Positions 31,978 to 42,482 of a stretch of 64,000 bases of DNA are shown here, piece by piece. Below the pieces are notes generated by a model. The model was given only the letters and a program-made list of their open reading frames with translations, was not told the origin of the DNA and searched no databases. The position numbers and the translations under genes are program-made. The stretch is from NCBI RefSeq assembly GCF_045679555.1, contig NC_092115.1:39875728-39939727 (forward strand). Reading direction: 5' to 3'. The DNA is from Salvelinus alpinus (taxonomy: Eukaryota; Chordata; Actinopteri; Salmoniformes; Salmonidae). Positions within the stretch are counted from its first letter, which is position 1. Each line of letters starts with the position of its first letter.

Positions 31978-34900
31978 CTGCACCAGGGAAGGAAATACTT
32001 AACAGTGAGAGTTTCAGACCACCTGACCTGGCCAGGAAAAACTGTCAAGGAGGAATTACATAACTATAAAAACTGGTGATGAACCATGCCATTTACTGGC
32101 AGAGCAATAAAGCAATTGGCAATAACTGGCATTTAAATGGAATTGAATGGTCATGCAGTAAGTGTATGAAAGTAGACGTTAGACGTTATCATGACCTCTA
32201 TTTTATCTATTCAAAGAAGGGACATTTTAGCCAACAGATATTTGTATATCTCCACAGGTGCTTGTGATGCTGACTACTGGCCACGGCTCCCTTGTCGTAA
32301 AATAAAGATGGCCATCTCAACAGAACTGGTTGAATAAATAATAAAACATTTTAAGCTGCTGTATCTCCTACTGTGATTGTCATACCTGTATAGTGGTCTG
32401 TCCAGGCAGGTGGGGGGGTCCAGGGAGCGCTCCCCCTGTCCCGTGTGCTCCTGTGCCCGTGGCCCCAGCCTTGCAGCGGGATGCCCGGATCATGGAGAAG
32501 TGCTCGGCCGCAGAGACGATCTCCCGCTTGGCCATCTCCACGTCCTCCCTGCGCCCTGTAACTATGAACACGGGCTCCTCGCCTCTCACTGGGGTCTTTA
32601 TGTAGGTGTTGGTCTTCGCACGCAGTGCCTTGATCTTACAGCCTGGGACAGAGGGGTGGAAGGGTGAGAAAGATTGCATATATACATTTCTTTGTTGCCC
32701 GTTTTGTTTGGGGGAGTTGAGAATGAATCATTCAAATAAAATACTATTTTATTGGTCACATACGCATTTAACAGATGTTAATACGTGTGTTTCTAGCTCC
32801 AACAGTAATATCTAACAATACAGACAAAATTTAAACTAAAGGAATGGAATTAAGAATATATAAATATTTGGACGAGCAATGTCGGAGCGACATAGACTAA
32901 AATACAGTAGAATAGAATACAGTATATACACGAGATGAGTGATGAAAAATGTCAACATTATTAAAGTGACTAGTGTTCCAATTATTAAAGTGGCCAGTGA
33001 TTTCAAGTCTATGTACAGTATATAGGGCAGCAGCCTCTAAGGTATTCATTATTCTCATAATGGGAATTTAAGTGGAAAGTATTGGTTGTGCATAAACTAT
33101 GTGAAAATGAATTATATAATTTAAATAATATATACAGTGACTAACTTTAAGGGGCATGCAACTTCCATATTTGAATTTATGTATATACCCATTGAATCCT
33201 GATGAATAGAACTTATAAATGCCTCGTGAGCTTAGTTCCAACTGTCACACTCAAGGAGAACCCAAAATATACGCGTATTTTACTCCAATGTTTAAACAAA
33301 TTACATGAAAACAAACATCGTTAAAAGTAAAATGTTTATATCATGGATGGCCTGTCCTTGCATCTATAGCCCTGTCTATGAATTTGAGAGTGGTTACATT
33401 TCTCCAACCTCTCCTGAGGTTTTTACCAAAACAGGGACAGGAACAGCTTTGTTATTGTTACAACCCCTGCTTGCTGCTTTAATTTATTGAAAGACAAGGA
33501 ATTTGTTGGGGATACAAAACAATTTACAAAACTGGCAAAAAATTCTGGCCACACTGCATTCACTGGTTGACAAACAGATTAAAATATATTTCCAGAATAT
33601 AAAGCCTATAGCTTGTTAGCCCAGTAGTATTAATGATGCTAACTCAAGAACCGCTGCACTGTTCCTTTAAATATGGACGGTTTACTCTCACCCACCAATG
33701 GGGTGGTGAGTGTGTGATGTCATTCTGGGAGGCAGAAAGCATGGCATTTTCAAACAAAGAGAACAATGCAATAACGTTGCCACAACTGCGCCAAGCATAG
33801 ACACTGTGTGTATGCAAACTAGTAGTGAATATTGAGCTAAGTGTGCGGAGATAAAATATGGGTGGATTTTGAAACCAGTTGAGAGCGGTCGACCGCGCTG
33901 GATGCGGGGCGAAAACACCGCCCAATCCCGTGTTCTGTGCATCGGACCTCCCAAAAGCCTCGCATTGGGGTTGAGCAAAACTATATACAAATTACTAAAA
34001 ATCTACTTTAACGTTGACCTCAATGTAAACGCCAGGCCTATTGTTTACATTTGTGACTTGAGGCCTACATATATCTAAATCAAAATTATTCGACAGGTTT
34101 CTTTTGTTTGGTGCCGGCTGCTAGACATGTCCGGACTCCCGACAATCTGCTGCTTTGTCTGACCCTGTCCCACCCCTCCCCCTACACACATCTTGAGTTG
34201 TCTCAACACTTGTCAGGACATGCAGATTAGGCTAGTAAATCATTCTTGATCTACATGTATTATGAAGCGCATAAACAACATCCACTGTACACATCAAGGC
34301 CAACTCTCAATAACACCAGCCGGCGCTGATAAACGTATGAGATATCTCACCATCCAAACAAAGGAAGGCAGTCCTATGCATTCATGTGGTTATGAGCGAG
34401 GTAGTTGGTAATGGCTAGACTCTGAACATCTATAACTATAATACCTTATGAATTAGCTAGCTACGGCCAAACCACATTGATAAACAAAAGTGGAAAACAT
34501 ATAGAATTCTTACCCTGTCTTCCCACTATTTCAGCAACGTGTTCTGAGCTGGGCACAGGTACGCATTCGGTCATGTTGACACTCCTCTTGCGATTGCAGA
34601 GAACAGAGCTTTGTTCACCGAGCATGGGGTGAGAGTGCGGGCCAGTCATGTGGTACCCGCCCGATCCATAGTACTCTGGAGACGGGGAGCAGGATGTCGG
34701 GGAGTCCCGGGAGCCTCCTTGGTGCTCCAGCATCTGCAGGTCGACATAACCGCCGTTGGAATTCCCGGAGCACGGTCCCTGGTTACCGTCGAGCGTGTCA
34801 ACGAGCCCCCCACCACCACAGTCCACCTTCTCCAGGGCCATAAATGACAGCTGGTCCAGGGCGAAGCGGAGCGCATCCTGATGGTCCTCGTCCCGGGACT

Positions 34901-34997
34901 CCTGGTCAGTCTCTCGCGGCAGGCTGACCCCGTTGTGCTGGCTGCTCACTACCATGTCGTGGTCCATAATCTCGGGGTGGAATAAGGGGCTAGGCAT
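30763..34997 (-). CDS. mex3d: Mex-3 RNA-binding protein / RING-type E3 ligase, complete, three exons
   Basis: Exons on the minus strand: 34997-34514, 32642-32386, 31977-30763; phases join cleanly and give 651 residues. Mex-3 proteins bind mRNA through two KH domains and carry a C-terminal RING for ubiquitin ligation, shuttling between nucleus and cytoplasm. KH1 spans the first junction ([17 protein letters not shown] then [20 protein letters not shown], GxxG loop GRQG). KH2 opens exon 3 ([20 protein letters not shown], loop GPKG). A polyproline run is near residues 355-370, followed by a Ser/Gly-rich linker. The RING occupies residues 600-639 (CFVC, VPCGH, CMDC, CPVC) and the protein ends IRIFS. 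The start [14 protein letters not shown] resembles the family N-terminus. mbd3 next door in the same orientation matches human MEX3D-MBD3, hence mex3d over mex3b. Confidence 0.92.
31978..32385 (-). other. mex3d intron 2
   Basis: A 408-bp intron with good splice signals at both ends. Nothing else recognised. Confidence 0.85.
32386..32642 (-). CDS. mex3d: mex3d exon 2: rest of KH1 and linker
   Basis: Reads [20 protein letters not shown], then [33 protein letters not shown] and a linker [13 protein letters not shown] that is near-invariant in Mex-3 proteins. Phase 2 in, phase 0 out, donor GTATGA. Confidence 0.93.
32643..34513 (-). other. mex3d intron 1
   Basis: A 1.87-kb intron interrupting KH1. 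It contains a LINE 3' fragment (32735-33015). No coding or RNA gene is visible in the rest. Confidence 0.85.
32735..33015. repeat. LINE 3'-end fragment in mex3d intron 1
   Basis: It shares ttattggtcacatacgcatt, gacgagcaatgtcggag and attattaaagtgactagtgt with the copy at 50693-50985. Confidence 0.6.
34514..34997 (-). CDS. mex3d: mex3d exon 1: N-terminus and start of KH1
   Basis: ATG at 34995-34997 opens 161 codons. It is followed by an acidic helical patch ([18 protein letters not shown]), Gly/Ser-rich sequence, and the conserved family segment [20 protein letters not shown]. It ends within codon GG|C at GRQG with donor GTAAGA. Confidence 0.92.
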
Positions 34998-36030
34998 AGT
35001 CCACGAGGATGAGCATCAGATCTTGGGGCGTCTGTGTGCAAAGCGCTCTTTTCTAGGAAATTGACACAACAAAGGGAGTTTCAGCACAAAACGTGTCGGG
35101 CCAAGATACGTTTTAGAAAACACACAAATTAAATACACTAAAAGTTATAAAACATATCCGATGTCATAGTTCGCTAGTTTCATAAATAGGTTAGTGTGTT
35201 GCTCCACTTGGGCGACGTCTCCTTCAACCCTTCTCCTATCCTGCTTTGTCTGTGTGTTGTTGCATTCTGTCTCACTGTGTGGCGAAAATAAAGCTTGGTT
35301 CTTGTTGAAATATGCATCATACAATATTCACTAACACTGACCAACACTAGAGCATTTTCTTTTGTCTATTCAGACCGTCTCATCCCGAAAAGGGAGCATC
35401 ACATTTGGAAAACCGGTAATCTGCTAGCAAACTAGCTCCACACAGTTGAGTCTGTCACGTTGTCGTCCCCTTTGTTTGGGAGTACCACAGCTAGCTGGCT
35501 AGTTGGATAGCCGAGCAAAAATACTTAAGTTCAAATAATACGTCTAAGCCAAATACGTGTATTTTATATTTGAATAAAATATCACAGTTACTTTACCTTT
35601 TGGCTACCTCCCAATTGTATGGAGTTCCTCTCTTTTGATTCTTGAGGGAATGATGAGTGGCTACCAATGCTCTAATGCTAGCTAGTAGCTAGCTCGCTAA
35701 ATTGGGGGCGTTGGAGAAAATGTTTAAAAACGAAAGAGAAGGGACAGGCTGTTGATACAATTCTATTCCAGACGACTGTCGAGGTCATTTAGCGGCCCGT
35801 CAATCTTTGCATCGATTCGTAGTCTATCATTATATTCCCATGCAGAATACTCCCGACAATTGTATCTGGATATTTATCCCGGCTGTTCCCTGGTCCGCCG
35901 CCTTTGTCTCGCCAGGCGCACGCCGCTCTGCCTGTCTCGCACACAGAACTGACGTCAGTCGCGACACAACAATGGGTTCAAAGGCCACGCAACACAGAAG
36001 CGCTTCACCGCAAGCGTGCTAGCCTCACAA
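34998..36030 (-). promoter_or_regulatory. mex3d 5' UTR and promoter region
   Basis: Upstream of the mex3d ATG is non-repetitive sequence that becomes CpG-rich near 35860-36010, as expected for a housekeeping-type vertebrate promoter. A full palindromic CRE, TGACGTCA, is at 35950-35957. The transcription start cannot be placed, and a non-coding first exon is possible. Confidence 0.45.
35950..35957. promoter_or_regulatory. Consensus CRE site
   Basis: TGACGTCA, the perfect palindromic CREB/ATF site, inside a CpG-rich stretch about 950 bp upstream of the mex3d start codon. Confidence 0.4.
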
Positions 36031-38418
36031 TCACGATCGATATTATTGTTATGGTGGTACATTTTTATAATCGGAAATTGATAAAGCAAATTAGTAATTT
36101 GATGGTTCCATGTCAGATCTTTTGAAAAGTGGTGGGGAATTGGCAGTTTTGGATGCTATGGTGGTGTGGTATCACAAGGTTGGTTGGATTATTGGGATCT
36201 ATCAAAACCTAGAACTCAAAAAAATTATTCACGGGTAGCAAACAGTTCAATATCACCAACTATGCTTAAAGGTCTAGAACGGAACAATGTCCCTGTTACT
36301 TATTGTGTGGGTGCCTGTCATCCTCTTGGCATTGACCAAATGGGACAATAACTGAATAATAGATGCCAGACATGTAATCTGAAATAAGAAATTATTATCC
36401 ATTATTGATTGCTATCCATTTCTGATTCTCACATTGACCTAGAGCAGGGATGGGCAACTTTGATAGGGGTGGGGCCACGAAAAATCTTAGCTCATCATGA
36501 GGGGCCACAGCCTACCCACTTCCATGCCCACACATGCAGTCAGAGCCGGCCCTAGCTGTTTGGGGGCCTGTCGTGCCAAATAATGTCCCCCAGCCAAAAA
36601 GGGTCCCCCCCTTCGTCTCAATGGGATTCAATATACTATTAGCGTCCGTTGTTATATCAACGGCGTGATGACCTAATGATTCGAATTTTGGAGATCATTA
36701 CAACCAAAATGACGTTCTTTTCATCCCTGCTATTCAAACAAGGCTGATTTCCGCTACAATTTCGCTGTTTAAACAAGTTTTGTTTAGCTAATAAAATGAA
36801 AACCTTACTTCAAACCCATTTTTGGGTACCTTGTTAACATTAAAACATGAAATCCATGTCTTAAACGTTGCTATGTTTCAGAAATAGCAAAGAAACCCTG
36901 TAATCTGCATGACACATTAATGTTACTTACCTTACAGATCAAAGTCAACTAATTTCCACTCCATTCATATGCAAGTCCGTTTGATTCATACAGTGGCTTG
37001 TCTGGCTGTCATGTTTTTATTTTAATCTGCCCTTCCCTTATCTACACTGAAATAATATCATTTCAGTAATCCTCTATTATGATTCACTTTTTTCTATCTC
37101 ACATAGCTCATTAGTACACCCTTGTGGTTGAATATATATAATTATCTATTGTAGGTCCTAGGATACAACAACGAATAATGTGGAACTAATATATACCATC
37201 AAAGGATACCTTACAACTTAATAATAATATAACTTAAGAACAATTAACACCTTGTGAAACAGCTGTGAAAACCAACCTGGCAATATTTAAGATTTTAATA
37301 TATAAACTTTAATATTTTTTTTCACAGATTTTTTGTACACTCACATGGCAATCATAGACTAAAATACTGAATGATGGTGTGTAATATAGAGGTGGTTGCT
37401 GTGTGGGTGGGAGGTCCTGCCTGTCACTTGTTCTCAACAGGCAGCCAATCTCAGAAGGAGGACTTGTAGAGGGAGACTGCAAAATCCAGGCACTGCTGCC
37501 CTCTTTCTTCTGAGTGTTTGCACTGCTAGAGTTTTTAGTTAATCTGTGTATATCACATATTAAGTGCCCAGTATAATAGAGCAAGAACACTTTTTTAACA
37601 GATAATGACAACATGACAATAACAGTAGCTGTAGATGATGTAATGAAAAGTTGGAGGATGGTTGGTAATGGAGGACATCAGGTGGATCCACGTCTGGGTG
37701 TTGGGCAGAACCCCTAGGTCCTGGAGAACAGGAGCAGAGTTAAAGGGAACAGGGTAGAAGACAGACGTAAACAAGCAAACACACAGGTTACACTTTACTG
37801 TGAGAAAATGTGATGGATTAGTGCATTCTCTCAACCAGCTTCACTGGCTGTGGTTGACAAGCATATTCAGTTCATAGACATATTATATATATTTAATTCA
37901 GTGATTGAAATTATAACCCCATCCTCAGTAGCCTATTCCAGCAGGCTATTGAGAAACACAAGCACTTCTTATTGCAAAATCGCCTCGTTATTCATGTTGA
38001 ATAAATTAGTCTGTTAATTTGAACTAAGCAAGATGCCAAATCGTTCAGTTTACATCTTGCCTACATCTTGTCTAGGCTACTGTACACTGAAATTAGATGT
38101 AGGCCTATCAGGGGCTATAGGCTCCTGCCTTTAGCTAAGCAAACTATGGCAAAATGTAATTACAATCATAAACCCAGATTTTAGTCTGTAGCCTATGCTT
38201 ATTGAAATGGAAAGTCAATCACACAAATGGGCCATTCATAACGGTTTGTAGTCTTAACATCTGGCACATAATAACAGCACAATTGCTAGAAAATAGCCTA
38301 ACATTAGTTTTTTATTTTCATCTAAGTGTTTCTTGCTCAGAGATTTCGAGATCCTATCAAACTCTCCTGTCGGATTTATCTATAGTTATGTACATGCGCA
38401 AATGTAATTTATTTACAA
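36031..38418. other. Intergenic region between mex3d and mbd3, repeat scraps
   Basis: At 36443-36640 are two hAT-like ends: gcagggatgggcaactttga and cagagccggccctagctgtt. The second resembles the end of the hAT at 52118. Minus-strand open frames at 37309-37614 and 37595-37834 are not recognised; the latter follows a plausible acceptor. No gene is supported. Confidence 0.4.
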
Positions 38419-39462
38419 TTATAAACCTGGTTCGAGCCCTGAATGCTGATTGGCTGAAAGCCATGGTATATCAGATAATATACCACGGGTATGACAAAAC
38501 ATAACTTTTTACTGTTCTAATTACGTTGGTAACCAGTAACCAGCAATAAGGCACCCCGGGGGGTTCGTGGAATATGGCCAATATACCACGGCTGTAACCA
38601 GGCACTCTGCGTTGCGCATAAGAACAGCCCTTAGCTGTGGTATATTGGCCCTATGTCATACCCCTTGTGCCTTATTGCAGTCAAACGAGTTAAATCGACA
38701 TCCATTGATGGAAAATGATCTGGCGTGTTTAATAAGGGTGAAGGGTGAATGATCTTTTCTCTTGCCACATATTCATATTCCTTAATTATTTAATGTCATA
38801 GCTTGCAATTGTTATTATTTTGAGGAAACCCGAATTTAGCTTCCAACGTCATTACAAGTTACTAAGATATTCCTTCCTAATTGGCTCGATAACATCATTG
38901 AAAAATGGTTTATTGTATAAATATGGCAACTCCTCTCTTGAGAGGTCATAGGGTTATACATTTTGCTTGACCTGGCAACCCTGATTGGCACTATTTTTAC
39001 CTGTTAGCGGTTGAGAACAACAGAGCGGGATTAGGAGAAGATGGCGGAAGTGGATGCTGAGTTCGAATTGAGCACCGCGTCAAGTAAATTTGGTGAAGAC
39101 GAATGTTCTGAATGGACAACAGTAATATCTAAAACTGGATCAAAAAGGAAATTGTATAAAATTGGAGTGGAGGACACATGTGTAAATGATAACGAGCATG
39201 CATAAAGCACTTCGCTTGATACCGTTTTCTTTACCCAGTCAAAATTAGAATATATGCACAATGCAACGCAGAGTGCCTGGATACGGCCCTTAGCCGTGGT
39301 ATATTGGCCATATATCACAAAGCCCCGAGGTGCCTTATAAACTGGTTAACAACGTAATTAGAGCAGTTAAAATATACGTTTTGTCGTACCCGTGGTATAC
39401 GGTCTGATATAGCACGGCTGTCAGCCAATTAGCATTCAGGGCTCAAACCACCCAGTTTATAA
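38419..39462. mobile_element. Foldback-type element, two inverted arms around a short ORF
   Basis: The left arm (38419 to about 38600, ttataaacctggttcgagcc) and right arm (about 39245-39462) are inverted copies of roughly 200 bp, sharing blocks such as ccctgaatgctgattggctg and atatggccaatataccacgg. The spacer of about 640 bp is unrelated to the arms and carries a 54-codon ORF. The arm sequence is a widespread salmonid repeat as I recall. Confidence 0.7.
39041..39205 (+). CDS. Small ORF inside the foldback element, unknown function
   Basis: ATG in a good context (gaagATGGCGG) opens 54 codons ending TAA at 39203-39205: MAEVDAEFELSTASSKFGED, then ECSEWTTVISKTGSKRKLYK, then IGVEDTCVNDNEHA. Past the stop the same frame stays open (STSLDTVFFTQSKLEYM) into the right arm, so the stop may be a later mutation in a longer transposon-borne frame. 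I do not recognise a domain; it is rich in Ser, Glu and Lys. Confidence 0.35.
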   Translation: MAEVDAEFELSTASSKFGEDECSEWTTVISKTGSKRKLYKIGVEDTCVNDNEHA

Positions 39463-39744
39463 TGATGTGTATCAGTTCTAGCGTATAAATATGTTTTATG
39501 GAAAAAGGGTTGGAAATAGTTCTCCATAATGACAATCTAAATAGCCTACCTACAAAGTGCATTCGTGCTGCTCTCTCTCCTCTCAATCAAGTGACTCAGC
39601 CAATAACTATTGTGCTATCTCAACATACACACCCCTTTGGCTCTCCCCACCACTCACTCACTCAGCAACAGCCTGCTTCACTGCCTGACAGTCAGCAGCA
39701 GGTCACAGTGAAATATATTTTTAAAGAGAAAAAATCAAATAAAA
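39463..39744. other. Spacer between repeats
   Basis: No feature recognised. Confidence 0.4.
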
Positions 39745-40258
39745 ATGTGTTGGGGACAATAAAAGGCCACTTTTATTTTCACACAACACAATGCCAGAGA
39801 TGTTTTCTCATGTTTTGAGGGAGTGTGCAATTGGCATGCTGACTGCAGGAATGTCCACCAGAGCTGTTGCCAGAGAATTCAATGTTAATTTCTGCACCAT
39901 AAGCTGCCTCCAATGTTGTTTTAGAGAATTTGTCAGTACGTCCAACCAGCCTTACTACCGCAGACCACACCAGCCTTCCACATCCAGCTTCTTCACCAGT
40001 GGGATCGTCTGGGGGGGGCTGCGTAGTAGCCCTATTGTGGGGAAAACTCATTCTGATTGGCTGGGCTTGGCTCCCCAGTTGGCAGACCTGGCTGCCAAGT
40101 GGGTGGGCCTATGCCCTCCAAGGCTGCACCCCTGTCCAGTCAAGTGAAATCCATAGATTAGGGGCCTAATACATGCATTTCCATTGACCGATTTCCTTAT
40201 ATGAACTATAACTCAGTACAATCTACAGAATTGTTGCGTTTATATTTTTGTTCAGTAT
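39745..40258 (+). mobile_element. Tc1-like element, large internal deletion
   Basis: The N-terminal HTH of a Tc1 transposase is readable (ECAIGMLTAGMSTRAVAREF, from 39827). The 3' part (40085-40258) ends in tttatatttttgttcagtat, the terminal repeat of a known salmonid Tc1 family. The central transposase, including all catalytic residues, is missing, and the left end is degraded. Confidence 0.65.
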
Positions 40259-40711
40259 AACTTCATTTAATTCTACTCATTTTGCCATGGGGCAGAGATA
40301 AATGTTTGAAGTTTTTAATGAGTGACTAACCATGATTGATGCAAGTTTACATAGCTGGCTAGACTAATTTACCAATCTAAAAAATGTTATCTGAGTGACT
40401 GTCAGTGACCAATTGAAGAGAAAAACTGCTGATGAGCAACCAAATTTCACCTGGCGTATTCTACTATTCTAACTTTCAACAGTAAGTTGAGACCCCTACA
40501 GAGTTCCTAAATAAAAATAAATTTTGTTTTGTTGTTGCCCATCCCTGACTTCAAGACTGGCTAGGTGGCCTACAAAACCAGACAAGTCTAGTGATGAATC
40601 TTCTACAGGTTGTCCACTGCTCTCACAAACCAAGTGTCTAAAACCTTCAAACTCAACTCTGGACATCAAAGCCAGTCCCACTGCTTTTTTCATTGTTCCC
40701 CCCCAAATAAC

Positions 40712-40825
40712 AGACTGATTTAGACCTGGGACATCAGGTGGGTGCAATTAATAATCAGGTAGAACAGCAATCCAGCAGGCTCTGGACCTCATAGGGTAAG
40801 AGTTGAATACCCCTGGTCTAAAAGA
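40712..40825. repeat. Short interspersed repeat fragment
   Basis: The stretch ggacatcaggtgggtgcaat to agttgaatacccctggtcta is a repeat I recognise from salmonid genomes. It lies just past the predicted mbd3 transcript end. Confidence 0.45.
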
Positions 40826-40844
40826 ACACAAACACACAAATTAC

Positions 40845-42328
40845 AAAAGAGTTAGCATTTATTTTAGTAATATGAAAAAAAAGAATCATCCAGAATTAAT
40901 TGCTTGATGTTTGACCTCAAATTTCAAGAGAAAATTTTAACAAATCCCTCTATGGAAACAAAGGTTTTTTAACTAGAAAGCATAATTTTAACAATAACAT
41001 TTCATGGAGGGATCATTCTAACAGTCTTCCCACAATCTTCCCATTCAGAACTCAAATCAAGAACAAGTTTAGGGAAAAATGTCAGCATTTAAAACCTACT
41101 AAAAACAACCAATGTTAAATAACTATGGCATAATTTTGACTTGCCACACAGCAACGATTTCAACAACAAAAAATACAAAATCCCAAATAGGCAACTATTT
41201 CAGAGTAGCCGTCTACGTCAGCCGTCGCACCTATTGACAGATCATCAATGTAACATGAAAGCAAATACATCTAGAAAGATGAGAACAGACTAAATTAGCA
41301 CCATTTTGAACTTATGGGAGAGTTTGAGACATGAGAGCCTGTTCAACCTCTGTGTAGAGCACCACTCTTCATGACCGTCCAGAAGACAGTTTGGAGAACA
41401 CAGAATCCAATTATTAGTTAGAGATAACAAGAGCCATAATAGATCATATGATGCATGCTTATCTATGACTGATTTCTGAAACAGGTAGTCTTTTGCAAAG
41501 TCTGTTTTGAGCCTCTAACTGTCATCTTACAGCAGGTGGTCCCTTGCCCAATATGCACCCCTCTAAACACCCACTAATTATCCACTTGGGCAAAGGATAC
41601 TGAGTGGTACCAGATGGAAAATTGGAATGGGCCGAGTGGTGCCCCATAAACACATACTCTCTCCCCCTCCCAAAAACACACTCTTCTCCTCTCTCGCGCA
41701 CACAAACACACACACGCAGACAAACACACATTAACTCTGTTTTAACCTTAAACTTGTCTTCACAAGAGGGCAAGACTATATTGCCTAAAGCACCATACAT
41801 ACTTCTCCACATTCCATACAATTAGTGAGGGTAAAAATGAGTGAATTGAACTCTGAACGTCAAAGCCTCGCCTAAGGGCTTTAAAAAATTATTCAAAATT
41901 ACATTTAAATTGGTCAAAAATATATTTAGATTGTCTTGAAAACGGTCAACAACAATTCAGAGAGACGTAGACAAGAGAGGGTCCTTCATGTTGACAGATG
42001 CTAGTCAGATCCTGGTGAATGTCCTGTATGTGTATTGGTGTGTGTATGGGTAGAATACTGTGCTCCAGGCAGCTCTCTGTAGCAATCACCAACCCTGTAG
42101 GAGAGAGAAAAATGATCGCAAGTAAATCAATCGTTTTTTTTGTCTGTCGCGTGTTACTACCGGCAATCACAGAATTATGTAAACGTTTAAATTCTGGACT
42201 TTAGCTACCCTGGTTATCTCGCTACAAAGTATTACTAACAAACCCACACAACAGAACCTAGGCCATTTCTTAAAGACAAAGTAACTAGCCATTTCATTTC
42301 TACGTTCTGCTGCTCTGCTGTACCTCTG
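40845..42328 (-). other. mbd3: Probable mbd3 3' UTR
   Basis: From the mbd3 stop (42329-42331) the minus strand runs without a gene to AATAAA at 40863-40858, followed by a clear GU-rich downstream element (tttgtgtgtttgtgttc). This is a textbook cleavage and polyadenylation arrangement. Confidence 0.5.
40858..40863 (-). terminator. Polyadenylation signal for mbd3
   Basis: AATAAA on the minus strand with a GU-rich element 15-35 nt downstream. Confidence 0.5.
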
Positions 42329-42482
42329 CTATACGTCCTCCTTGTCATCCTGCTCGGCTTGCTCCTCCTTCAGAGCGTCTGTTTCTGCCTCGTTGGTGGA
42401 GGCCTCTATGTGAGCCAACATGTCCGCCATCAGAGCTTCCTCCAGCCTCCTCCTCACACTGTGGACCAGGTCCTCTTGCTTC
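42329..42482 (-). CDS. mbd3: mbd3 last exon: p66-binding coiled coil and acidic tail
   Basis: Encodes KQEDLVHSVRRRLEEALMAD, MLAHIEASTNEAETDALKEE and QAEQDDKEDV with TAG at 42329-42331. The helix is the one that pairs with GATAD2/p66 in NuRD. The acidic tail is shorter than the long Glu run of mammalian MBD3. Confidence 0.9.
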
